A DNA stretch of 14,066 nucleotides from Anaerolineales bacterium (lineage in GTDB: Bacteria; Chloroflexota; Anaerolineae; Anaerolineales; E44-bin32), in NCBI GenBank assembly GCA_030606845.1, contig JAUWFP010000028.1, positions 1 to 14,066 on the forward strand, read 5' to 3'. Positions 6,738 through 14,066 of the stretch are shown one piece after another. Numbering within the stretch: the stretch's first letter is position 1; each line of letters opens with the position of its first letter. Made by a program: the position numbers and the translations under genes. The notes under the pieces were generated by a model, which saw nothing but the letters and a program-made list of their open reading frames with translations, was not told the DNA's origin and searched no databases.

Positions 6738-8627
6738 ATGCGTGTAATTGGAACAGCAGGACATGTGGATCACGGTAAATCATCTCTCGTTCAAGCGATA
6801 ACCGGGATCAATCCAGACCGGCTTGCGGAAGAACAGAGAAGGCAGATGACGATCGACTTGGGATTCGCCTGGCTGACTTTGCCGAATGGCGAATCCGTTG
6901 GCATTATCGACGTTCCAGGACATCGAGATTTTATCGAGAACATGTTGGCTGGAGCAGGGGGGATCGATGCGGTTCTCTTTGTCGTCGCGGCAGACGAGGG
7001 AATAATGCCGCAAACAAAAGAGCACCTATCAATCTTGGACCTTCTAAATGTAAAAAAAGGCGTCGTCGCGCTAACGAAGACCGACATTGTTGATGAAGAG
7101 TGGCTGGACTTGGTTGAAGATGACGTCGCGAAGCTAGTAAGCGTCTCTTCGCTTGGGCAATCACCGATTGTACGAGTCTCAGCAAAGACGGGCGAAGGTC
7201 TCGATGAGTTGGTGGCGGCGCTTCAAAATATCTTGCAGGAAATTCCTCGACGCAAGGATCGAGGTGCTCCGCGATTGCCCATTGATCGGATATTCACAAT
7301 CGCTGGTTTCGGGACCGTTGTAACAGGGACGCTGCTCGATGGCATATTTTCGGTTGGTGATTCGGTCGAGATCCACCCGGGTGGTTCTAACGGGAGAATC
7401 CGAGGCCTGCAAACGCATAAAGAGAAATTGGACCATGCCCTCCAGGGGAGCAGGGTGGCGGTGAATATCAGCGGAATAGAAGTGGATGATGTGGAGCGCG
7501 GAGAAGTCGTAATAAAACCTGGTTCCTACAAATCAACGAGCATGATCGATGTCCACTTTCGATTGTTGGAAGAAGCGGATCATGGTTTGAGTCATAATCA
7601 AGAAGTCAAACTGTATGCTGGTGCGGCGCAGCGCATTGCGAAGGTCCGCTTGTTGGGGCGTGAGAAGCTCAACCCGGGCGAAGAAGGTTGGCTGCAGCTT
7701 CTTCTCTCAACCCCCGTCATCATTATCCGGGGAGACCGATTTATATTGCGGCGACCCTCACCCAGCTCGACGTTAGGAGGCGGGGTGGTAGCTGATGCAC
7801 ATCCAAAAAGAAGGCATCGATTAAAGGACCATGCTGTAATTGAACAACTAGAAGCCTTTCTTCGAGGAACGCCCGCGACTGTTCTACAACGAACGCTAGA
7901 AAGGATAGGGCCAGTATCCTTATCTGATGGTTTGAAAGAGGCGGGCATCTCTGACGATGAAGCAGAAGAAGCCATTAAAGAATTAATTCAAAACGGGGAA
8001 CTGATCTCACTCAACAATAGTGAATTGTCTGTGGGTTCTTCTTCGTTTGTCATGGATAAGAACACCTGGCTGATGATCGTTGAGCGGATTCGAAAAATCT
8101 TAGCTGATTACCATAACGCAAATCCACTCAAAATCGGGATGCCAATTGAAGAATTACGCAGCAAAATAGGGATGGAGACAAAACTAGCAACTTTCCTGTT
8201 GGAGCAGGCAGTAACAGATGGAACGGTTGTAATATTTCCGGGATTTGTGTCTTTAAAGGACCACAGTGTCCAGCTCGATGATGCTGAGAAAATACTGGTG
8301 GATCGACTTTTATTGAAATTCGATTCTGATCCCTATGCCCCGCCATCTTTAAAAGAGACCACGCAGGAAATAGGAGATGATCTGGTCCGCTTTCTGCTTG
8401 AGAGCGGATCGCTGGTACAGGTATCAGAGGACGTTATATTTAAAGCGGATACATATGAAGAGATGGTTGATAAGGTAAAGGAAGATCTAAAGAAAAGAGA
8501 AACGCTCACAGTCGCAGATGTTCGTGATAAATTCCAAACATCGAGAAAATACGCGCTAGCGTTGATGGAACATCTTGATGCGGTTGGAGTAACGGTACGA
8601 GAAGGAGATTCGCGGCGCCTAGTCTAA
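6738..8627 (+). CDS. selB: Selenocysteine-specific translation elongation factor
   Basis: SelB is a GTPase that brings Sec-tRNA(Sec) to in-frame UGA codons next to a SECIS hairpin in the mRNA. The 629-residue length suits the family. The G domain (about 1-170) has GHVDHGKS (8-15), MTIDLG (37-42), DVPGH (58-62), TKTD (113-116) and SAK (148-150). Two beta-barrel domains follow (RIFTIAGFGTVVTGT from 184; FILRRPSPSSTLGGG near 340). The C-terminal part has the winged-helix series used to bind SECIS, ending in SRKYALALMEHLD and VREGDSRRLV. The N-terminal motif MRVIGTAGHVDHGK and the SECIS-binding tail separate it from EF-Tu and IF2. The ATG at 6738 is chosen over a TTG at 6723 because AGGAAG lies 5 bases before it. 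No selA, selD, tRNA(Sec) or selenoprotein is visible nearby. Its stop overlaps that of the convergent amidohydrolase gene. Confidence 0.93.
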   Translation: MRVIGTAGHVDHGKSSLVQAITGINPDRLAEEQRRQMTIDLGFAWLTLPNGESVGIIDVPGHRDFIENMLAGAGGIDAVLFVVAADEGIMPQTKEHLSILDLLNVKKGVVALTKTDIVDEEWLDLVEDDVAKLVSVSSLGQSPIVRVSAKTGEGLDELVAALQNILQEIPRRKDRGAPRLPIDRIFTIAGFGTVVTGTLLDGIFSVGDSVEIHPGGSNGRIRGLQTHKEKLDHALQGSRVAVNISGIEVDDVERGEVVIKPGSYKSTSMIDVHFRLLEEADHGLSHNQEVKLYAGAAQRIAKVRLLGREKLNPGEEGWLQLLLSTPVIIIRGDRFILRRPSPSSTLGGGVVADAHPKRRHRLKDHAVIEQLEAFLRGTPATVLQRTLERIGPVSLSDGLKEAGISDDEAEEAIKELIQNGELISLNNSELSVGSSSFVMDKNTWLMIVERIRKILADYHNANPLKIGMPIEELRSKIGMETKLATFLLEQAVTDGTVVIFPGFVSLKDHSVQLDDAEKILVDRLLLKFDSDPYAPPSLKETTQEIGDDLVRFLLESGSLVQVSEDVIFKADTYEEMVDKVKEDLKKRETLTVADVRDKFQTSRKYALALMEHLDAVGVTVREGDSRRLV

Positions 8628-10214
8628 GAAGTGCCACTCGCCATTTACCATCACCCCCGAAGGTTTAATCGCGGGCAATTCAGAATTGTCTAGAAGGAAT
8701 GGATCCTCATCTAGCACGATAAGGTCGGCGAGATATCCGGGAAGAAGCTTCCCCAGCTTAGATCCGAGACCAATGGATTGTGCAGGCCAGACCGAATAGG
8801 CATTGAAGGCTTCTTGAAGATTGATCCTTTGATCAGGAACCCAGGATACTGCATTCGCATCGCAATCAAGTGGTTTGCGGGTGACTGCAGCATGAATCCC
8901 AATAAAGGGGTTTGCAGAATCAACCGGGGCATCTGAGCCGAATATCAGCTTCGAACCCGCGTCTATTTGAGAACGCCATCCATAGCTTTGCTGGACTCTA
9001 TCGCCCCAATAGCGATCCGCCATCTGCATGTCAGAGGTTGCATGGATGGGTTGCATCGATACGATGATTTCAAGATCCGCCGGTCTTTGCGTATCCTCTG
9101 GCGAGATTAACTGGAGGTGCTCGATTCGATGAGCAAGGGGTTTGATGCGGTTCTTCGCTTCGAATGTCCGCAGCTCTTCAAATGCATCCAGAACTACGCG
9201 ATTTGCTCGATCGCCAATGGCATGTATGGCGAGCGCAAGTCCGTTCACTGCTGCTTTCTTACCGATTTCTGTAATTTCATCTGCTGTTAAAAGAAGGAAT
9301 CCCGAGTTATTTGCATCATCTTCGTAAGGTTTGAGCATCGCTGCCGTGTGTGGTCCTAAGGCGCCATCAGAAAACAATTTAACCGCACCAATGCGGATCC
9401 AATCATCCCCTGAACCGGTGCGCAAGCCGGCATCCATGGCACTTTCAAAATCATCAAAGCGGATTGATTTTACAACTCGAAGTCGCTGTAACGAATCCTC
9501 TCTAAGTAATTGAAGCGCTTGAAGACACCTTTTACCGTCGAAATCATGTATTGAGGTGATGCCTAAGCGGAGAAGCTCATCCTGTCCACGCAGCATTATC
9601 TGGGATAGATCAGAAGGAGAAGGTCGAGGGATGAGATCGTCGACGAGAAGCGTGGCAAATTCGTACAGGATCCCTGTGAGGCTTCCGTCTTCTCCGCGCT
9701 GAAGCTTTCCTTTAGGCGGGTCTACTGATTTAGCGCTCAATCCAGCCAGATTGAGGGCGGCTGTATTCGCCCAAGCAGCGTGGAGAGATTTGGCGGTGAT
9801 ATATGCAGGGTTGCCAGATGTGACTCGATCAAGCTCCTCTTTCGTGCCATATCGTCCCCATAAGTTTTGATCCCATCCATGTCCGCGTACCCACTCACCG
9901 GGTTGGAGCGTCTTGACTCTGCGCTGAATTCGGGCAAGGCACTCGTCGACCGATTTTGTTTCACAATTAATTTGCTCATGATGTAGCGAGAATTTCTCGA
10001 AGTGGATGTGGGAGTCCGTCAAGCCGGGAAGGATTACTCGTCCGCAAAGGTCGAGCTTTGTAAAGTTAGAGGGAATAGTTTGTAGAAGATGCGCTCTATC
10101 GCCGATTGCTAGGATATGGCCGTCTTGAATTGCCAGGCTTTCGACTGGGCCGGGAGGGTCACCAAATGTATAGATAATGGCGTTTTCAAGAAGCAGACCG
10201 CCAGGGTTTAGCAT
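8619..10214 (-). CDS. YtcJ-type metal-dependent amidohydrolase
   Basis: A 531-residue member of the amidohydrolase_3 (YtcJ/NfdA) group, which hydrolyses amide bonds of mostly undetermined substrates in the cytosol. Metal-binding and catalytic motifs are visible: the His-x-His pair in TDSHIHFE (His69, His71), GHGWDQNLWG near 110, the family hallmark KLFSDGALGPHTAA near 278, AIHAIGDRAN near 328, HRIEHLQL near 361 and GSDAPVDSANPF near 425 with the catalytic Asp. The C-terminus PGYLADLIVLDEDPF (near 491) is the usual small beta-sandwich segment. There is no signal peptide. It lies 16 bases after the histidine phosphatase gene, probably the last gene of the minus-strand operon. The family is confident; the substrate cannot be told from sequence. 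Confidence 0.9.
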   Translation of the reverse strand: MLNPGGLLLENAIIYTFGDPPGPVESLAIQDGHILAIGDRAHLLQTIPSNFTKLDLCGRVILPGLTDSHIHFEKFSLHHEQINCETKSVDECLARIQRRVKTLQPGEWVRGHGWDQNLWGRYGTKEELDRVTSGNPAYITAKSLHAAWANTAALNLAGLSAKSVDPPKGKLQRGEDGSLTGILYEFATLLVDDLIPRPSPSDLSQIMLRGQDELLRLGITSIHDFDGKRCLQALQLLREDSLQRLRVVKSIRFDDFESAMDAGLRTGSGDDWIRIGAVKLFSDGALGPHTAAMLKPYEDDANNSGFLLLTADEITEIGKKAAVNGLALAIHAIGDRANRVVLDAFEELRTFEAKNRIKPLAHRIEHLQLISPEDTQRPADLEIIVSMQPIHATSDMQMADRYWGDRVQQSYGWRSQIDAGSKLIFGSDAPVDSANPFIGIHAAVTRKPLDCDANAVSWVPDQRINLQEAFNAYSVWPAQSIGLGSKLGKLLPGYLADLIVLDEDPFLLDNSELPAIKPSGVMVNGEWHFLD

Positions 10215-10230
10215 AATTTCATCCAGGTCT

Positions 10231-10851
10231 TCAAAGGAGATGACAGGTTACATTCAGATGATGCAACTCCCATCGAGCATCAGGAGCGTCGAACCTTAAA
10301 ACTGCGTAGCCTGTGTTAGCGAAGCCGAGTCGTATTGGCCGGACCCTTCCCGGAGATGGCGAAATACCAAGCACAGCATGAAGTGCCGCGCCCAGTATCG
10401 CTCCATGGCTGACGACCAGGTATGATCCTGCTGGCCGCCGGAGGAGGTGCTGCATTGCATTTGCAGCTCGGATAAACAGATCCCATCTGCTTTCTCCGGT
10501 TTCGAAGAGTGGATCATAAGCTGTATCGTGGGGTTGAGACGCATAATGGAGCTTCACTTCTGAAAATGGTTTACCTTCAGCCTTCCCTGACTGGCGCTCA
10601 CACCAAATTTCATCGTACTCAATAGGCAGCTTCATGCCGGAGGCAATGATTTCAGCGGTTTGTTTTGCTCGCAGTAGGGGGCTGGCAACGATAGCGTCAA
10701 AAGAAACGTCGTGATCTTTCCAATAACGTGATAAAGAGCGACTCTGTTCTATGCCTTCTTCAGTTAATGGGTAGTCCTTTTGACCTTGAAAGATCCCTTT
10801 TACATTGCCGGTGGAGAGACCGTGGCGAAGAAGTGTTATCTTGTGATCCAT
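10231..10851 (-). CDS. Histidine phosphatase superfamily protein (phosphoglycerate mutase-like)
   Basis: A 206-residue enzyme of the branch-1 histidine phosphatase family, which moves a phosphate through a phosphohistidine. Visible are LLRHGLSTGN (Arg9, catalytic His10), YPLTEEG (27-33), SPLLRAKQTAE (Arg61), the acid donor region WCERQSGKAEG (Glu85) and VVSHGAILGA (His149). All four core catalytic residues are present. The usual RHGET is RHGLS here, which is tolerated in the family. Length suits small phosphatases such as CobC or PhoE-like proteins rather than glycolytic mutases (about 230-250 residues). It sits between glpB (57-base gap) and the amidohydrolase (16-base gap). A phosphate-ester substrate linked to glycerol-3-phosphate metabolism is possible but unproven. 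Confidence 0.88.
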   Translation of the reverse strand: MDHKITLLRHGLSTGNVKGIFQGQKDYPLTEEGIEQSRSLSRYWKDHDVSFDAIVASPLLRAKQTAEIIASGMKLPIEYDEIWCERQSGKAEGKPFSEVKLHYASQPHDTAYDPLFETGESRWDLFIRAANAMQHLLRRPAGSYLVVSHGAILGAALHAVLGISPSPGRVRPIRLGFANTGYAVLRFDAPDARWELHHLNVTCHLL

Positions 10852-10908
10852 TCAGATACCATCCTTGGAAATCGATCAACGAATATTCTATGTACCAATC
10901 TCAGAACG

Positions 10909-12135
10909 TCATCTTAGCGCTTTGTTAATAGCACAATACGCGGTGGCGAGGTCGATGCCTTGGCGGCTGCCTTCGAGTGATCGATCTGAGCCTGCCAGAA
11001 GACCGCCGGCAGCGTAAAGATTCTTAAACATTGGTTTCTCGTCAAGCCCGAGTGGCTGCATGTGAGAATTTACGCGAATGCCAGCACTTGCATATGCTTG
11101 TCGATGGAAAAGCGATAACCCAATCCAATCTGATCGACTAGCCGGATGGAGTACTGGAAGGTCGAAAACAGATTCGCGGATGCGATGGTCTTGTTGAGCA
11201 ACCAAGCCGCCATTCAAAATGCCTCCTGTCGCTAGCAGGACTACATCCGCGTCAAGTTGAATAGTGCGACCAGTAGAATGCAGGACAACTCCAGCCACGC
11301 GCTTTCCACGGCTTCGGCCATCAATGCGGCCAATCACACTGACGCCCTCAATTAATGTTGCACCGAGGGCCTGGGCTTGTCGGAGAAGGATACGCTCGAT
11401 TCGAAGTCCTGGTACCGATGGCGGCAGCGTAGGAATCTCAAAGATCTCTATGCCAAGCGAATCCTCCAGGTCTTCGTGTATCTCGGAATGATTTTGAAAG
11501 CCGAGCACAGCTGGAAGCCCGAGACGTTTAACCCCAGGAAGGAGCGGCCTCCACATGCGAATTATCTCCTCGCGCCATTCAGAATCTTCAAAGAGGAGCG
11601 CGTAATCTGTTGAATACGCATCTCGACGATCAGGAGGTTCGAGCAAGGGCAAATCTATGACTTTCGCAATCGTGATACCGGCTTTGAGCGCTCGTTTTTG
11701 AATCATCCCGGGAAAAAAATCTCGGAACCCACTGAAGTGACCCAATACGATTGGCCCGTCTGAGTTGAGATAACCCCTGGCGATGCCGGAGGGGGCAAAG
11801 GATGTTCGTTTAATGGATCCCAGTGCAGTAAGGATTGGTACACTCTTCGAAAGCTTACCGCTAAAGGGATAGTCGGCACGCAGCATTAGATCTCGAAACT
11901 TGGATATTGAATCCTTTAGATTGGCTTTGCCGGCAAGTTGATATGGGTGGTGGTCCGGAAGGCTCCCTAAAGATCTGGATGGTGCACTTCTATCCAGGAC
12001 ATCGATGCAGCCGTGGGATATCGATAATCCACCGCGACCTTTAAAGACGGTTGTGACTTTTGCGCCTCGATCGGCGGCGAGAATAGATGCATATAGCCCC
12101 GCGAGACCACCGCCAACGATAATGATATGTGTCAA
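10909..12135 (-). CDS. glpB: Anaerobic glycerol-3-phosphate dehydrogenase subunit B
   Basis: GlpB is the flavin-binding partner of GlpA in the membrane-associated complex that oxidises glycerol-3-phosphate to dihydroxyacetone phosphate in anaerobic respiration. The 408-residue length fits (E. coli GlpB is about 419). The N-terminus has a dinucleotide-binding motif VGGGLAGLYAS (7-17), followed by GGLSISHGCIDVL (35-47), the counterpart of the GlpB stretch after the first strand. The C-terminus has NLYAAGGLLAGSD and EGSRQGIDLATAYC. The start codon overlaps the glpA stop by 4 bases (ATGA), strong evidence for coupled translation and a shared complex. A third subunit, GlpC, normally carries the iron-sulfur clusters and anchors the pair; the next gene here is a histidine phosphatase instead. 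Confidence 0.88.
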   Translation of the reverse strand: MTHIIIVGGGLAGLYASILAADRGAKVTTVFKGRGGLSISHGCIDVLDRSAPSRSLGSLPDHHPYQLAGKANLKDSISKFRDLMLRADYPFSGKLSKSVPILTALGSIKRTSFAPSGIARGYLNSDGPIVLGHFSGFRDFFPGMIQKRALKAGITIAKVIDLPLLEPPDRRDAYSTDYALLFEDSEWREEIIRMWRPLLPGVKRLGLPAVLGFQNHSEIHEDLEDSLGIEIFEIPTLPPSVPGLRIERILLRQAQALGATLIEGVSVIGRIDGRSRGKRVAGVVLHSTGRTIQLDADVVLLATGGILNGGLVAQQDHRIRESVFDLPVLHPASRSDWIGLSLFHRQAYASAGIRVNSHMQPLGLDEKPMFKNLYAAGGLLAGSDRSLEGSRQGIDLATAYCAINKALR

Positions 12136-13697
12136 GAGCGATTCTCCGATTCTGGTCCAGCAGCGAGCAAATCGAGGTAGATGCGGCGTGAGAATTCCAT
12201 TTGTTGGAGTGTGCTCCCCCAGGCTACAGGTCTTATTCCCCGCCAGCGCTCGTATAGAAAATTATGGAGACCTTTTAAAGAGGGGGGTGATGAGGAGTGT
12301 TCTAACGAAATCGCGTATGTGCGGTAAGCGCAAAAGCCAGCCTGGCAGGGTCCCATTCCTATACGCAGATCACGTCTGAGGTCATCTAGGTCGGTACCGG
12401 AACCGGTTTTTTCAAGAGCGAACTCAATGTCGCCGCGCATCACGAGTTCACACTCGCAAACAACCTGATCAGCAATGGCGTGAGAATGCTGATGCTCGAG
12501 CTTCTCTAAACGGGAGGTCAGGCTATAGAATTGGCCGGTCTCGTGTGGAAGAGGGGTTGATGCAGTGGAGCACTTCTGATCGATCTCAAGCTTATCGCAA
12601 ATAAGATCAACCGCTTCCTCCGCCATCAATCTAAAAGTTGTCAGCTTGCCGCCGATCACACTGATAAAACATTGAAGGCCATCGGTTTCCTCGTGATCCA
12701 GGATCACATGTGCTCGGAGCAAGTTGCGGGTTTGTGCGTCACCGTTCTCGACTGGCCGGTAAAGCGGGCGAATACCAGCCCAGGTCCGAAGTGGTCTGCT
12801 GTCCCGTAATCCCGGCAGTAGAAGATCTCCTTCCGCGAGCAAAAGATCGACTTCCCAGGGTTCAATATCCAAGGAAGTGGGTTCTTTGACTGGAACATCC
12901 GTCGTACCAAGGATTGATACAGTACCTACAGGGACGATAATATCGCCGTCTGAAGGCGGCTTGCAGCGGTTAACGACGGTGTTGACAAGACGGTGGGACA
13001 TGGCGACAAGTGTCCCTTTACCGAGGGCAAGGGGCAATTCAGCCCCTGCCATGTTTGTTATTGTCTTTGCCCACGGACCCGCGGCATTGATGAAGAGATT
13101 TGCGGAAAGGCTTAGGCTTTCAACGTTTGATAAATCGCTGATCTTGGCTTCAACCAAACAGTCTTGATGTCTGGTCACGCTTTCCAATCGGTGACGCAGC
13201 AGCACAACGCCGCCATGGTCCTGAATGCCTTTCACTAACGAGTGAGCCAGGTCGAAGGAGTCGATAGATGCGTCTTGAACGAGAAAGGATCGAGAAATTC
13301 TCGGATTGAGTAAGGGTTCTCGCTCAAGCAATGCTGAGAGCGAAATCTCCTCTGCAGGAATGTTCAAATGGGAGCATGCACTAAACCAGCGATCAGGATA
13401 ATCAACGGGGTCAGCTGGAGTTGCTACGAAGATTCCGCCGGTATCTTCAATGGTATGCGCGGCAATCTTTCTGAGAATGCGATTTTCTGAGGCGCAATCA
13501 CGCGCGGAGACGGGATCGGAAAGAGCGTAGCGACCGCCAGAGTGCAGCAGACCATGGTGACGGCCTGAGGTTCCCTGACCGATGTCGGATTGTTCGATAA
13601 GGACAACTTTAAGGCCGCGCAAAGCAGCATCCCAGGCAATACCAAGCCCGGTTGCTCCGCCGCCGATGACGAGAACTTGAGTAGAAAGAGAGGACAT
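12132..13697 (-). CDS. glpA: Anaerobic glycerol-3-phosphate dehydrogenase subunit A
   Basis: The catalytic FAD subunit that oxidises sn-glycerol-3-phosphate. The 521 residues begin with the FAD-binding motif VIGGGATGLGIAWDAALRG (10-28), then HHGLLHSGGRYALSD (47-61), typical of the GlpA/GlpD family. INAAGPWA (203-210), GTTDVPV (264-270) and RPLYRPV (310-316) follow. The C-terminal BFD-like domain that separates GlpA from aerobic GlpD is present, with its four iron-sulfur cysteines in CEC (Cys414, Cys416) and MGPCQAGFC (Cys451, Cys456). The ATG at 13697 is taken because it starts 12 codons before the nucleotide-binding motif; no ribosome binding site precedes it. It follows the GNAT gene after 75 bases and overlaps glpB. 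Confidence 0.93.
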   Translation of the reverse strand: MSSLSTQVLVIGGGATGLGIAWDAALRGLKVVLIEQSDIGQGTSGRHHGLLHSGGRYALSDPVSARDCASENRILRKIAAHTIEDTGGIFVATPADPVDYPDRWFSACSHLNIPAEEISLSALLEREPLLNPRISRSFLVQDASIDSFDLAHSLVKGIQDHGGVVLLRHRLESVTRHQDCLVEAKISDLSNVESLSLSANLFINAAGPWAKTITNMAGAELPLALGKGTLVAMSHRLVNTVVNRCKPPSDGDIIVPVGTVSILGTTDVPVKEPTSLDIEPWEVDLLLAEGDLLLPGLRDSRPLRTWAGIRPLYRPVENGDAQTRNLLRAHVILDHEETDGLQCFISVIGGKLTTFRLMAEEAVDLICDKLEIDQKCSTASTPLPHETGQFYSLTSRLEKLEHQHSHAIADQVVCECELVMRGDIEFALEKTGSGTDLDDLRRDLRIGMGPCQAGFCAYRTYAISLEHSSSPPSLKGLHNFLYERWRGIRPVAWGSTLQQMEFSRRIYLDLLAAGPESENRS

Positions 13698-13705
13698 GCC
13701 GCGGC

Positions 13706-13734
13706 CATTTTCGCACAGAACAGGTGCTTGTCAA
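13706..13734 (-). promoter_or_regulatory. Weak candidate promoter of glpAB
   Basis: In the 75-base gap between the GNAT stop and glpA, the minus strand has a perfect -35 hexamer TTGACA (13734-13729). Seventeen bases downstream is AAAATG (13711-13706), a poor -10. Transcription would begin within a few bases of the glpA ATG, giving a leaderless message, consistent with the missing ribosome site. An AT-rich TATATATA stretch at about 13753-13760 is another possible -10 with a longer leader. Neither is strong. Confidence 0.25.
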
Positions 13735-13772
13735 CGCGCAGAGGAGCGAATTGTATATATAAAGGAGGAAAA

Positions 13773-14066
13773 TTAATCAGAGAGATGGCGGATGAATTCG
13801 AGCTGAGTTGAGCTTCCCTCATAACCTAAGGCGACGAAGAACGCATGCGCACATGTTCGAACAACATCCGTACGCAGGAGAAGGCGTGAGCGGTCTGATT
13901 GGCGCGCCCAAGTCTCGGCTGCCGCCATAAGCCGGCTCCCGATTCCTTGTCGCCTCCTATCTTTATGAACAACAATAGATACGACGACTGCTGTCTCTGA
14001 ATCGACAAGATCATGCGCAACACGTAGATGCGCATAGCCATAAAGGAGTTCTCCTTCTACAGCTAG
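13773..14066 (-). CDS. GNAT-family N-acetyltransferase, C-terminal part (runs off right edge)
   Basis: An open frame enters at 14066 (codon CTA) and runs 97 codons to a TAA at 13775-13773. The protein shows the acetyl-CoA-binding core of GNAT acetyltransferases: a beta strand AVVVSIVVHKD, then the motif-A loop RRRQGIGSRLMAAAETWAR with its Q-x-x-G-I-G pattern, and near the end AHAFFVALGYEG, the typical FYxxxGF segment that closes the fold. The start lies outside the window, so roughly the first third is missing. The acceptor, which may be a protein N-terminus, a small amine or an antibiotic, cannot be inferred. It is codirectional with glpA and ends 75 bases before it. Confidence 0.85.
   Translation of the reverse strand, partial: LAVEGELLYGYAHLRVAHDLVDSETAVVVSIVVHKDRRRQGIGSRLMAAAETWARQSDRSRLLLRTDVVRTCAHAFFVALGYEGSSTQLEFIRHLSD

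Noticed and set aside
7598..7975. 125-codon minus-strand open frame within selB
   Set aside because: It is antisense to a well-conserved part of SelB; its composition looks like a reverse-frame shadow.
13826..14041. 71-codon open frame on the minus strand at the right edge
   Set aside because: It lies out of frame inside the GNAT acetyltransferase fragment, whose translation shows a clear acetyl-CoA-binding motif.

Overview
The window looks like a stretch of chromosome from a free-living bacterium with roughly even base composition, Shine-Dalgarno sites on some genes and compact operons. No phage, insertion sequence, CRISPR array, tRNA or rRNA is visible. The gene mix (a hydrogenase-4-like membrane arm of divergent sequence, a selenocysteine elongation factor, GlpAB without an adjacent GlpC, and a YtcJ-type amidohydrolase) would suit a Chloroflexota (Anaerolineae-like) genome. 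That assignment is a guess from the families, not a measurement.

Layout. At the left edge, four codons of a minus-strand gene with a clean ribosome binding site lie just after a strong Rho-independent terminator (29-64). A long nested hairpin sits at 94-160. A minus-strand histidine ammonia-lyase (hutH, 172-1794) follows; its cofactor-forming tripeptide reads Ser-Ser-Gly instead of Ala-Ser-Gly. A short divergent promoter region (1795-1921) separates it from a plus-strand block: three tightly packed membrane proteins in the order antiporter-like, HyfE-like, antiporter-like (1922-5487), then a soluble coiled-coil protein (5537-6706) and selB (6738-8627). The three membrane proteins match the HyfD-HyfE-HyfF order of hydrogenase-4 and formate hydrogenlyase membrane arms. 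No hydrogenase, quinone or NADH module accompanies them, and several proton-pathway residues are replaced.

The right half is a minus-strand block. It contains the C-terminal part of a GNAT acetyltransferase (13773-14066, running off the window), glpA and glpB (anaerobic glycerol-3-phosphate dehydrogenase, overlapping by 4 bases), a histidine phosphatase and a YtcJ-type amidohydrolase. The amidohydrolase converges on selB so tightly that the two stop codons overlap by 9 bases.

How the genes work together. GlpA and GlpB form one enzyme that oxidises glycerol-3-phosphate. The membrane trio very probably forms one complex. SelB implies that the organism makes selenoproteins, but no other selenium gene and no selenoprotein is in the window. 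HutH starts histidine breakdown. No intergenic stretch exceeds 300 bases; the longest, 1-171, holds the terminator, the hairpin and the left-edge start. The most interesting items are the membrane trio with altered ionisable residues, the Ser-Ser-Gly site in HutH, and the terminator placed directly before a gene start.
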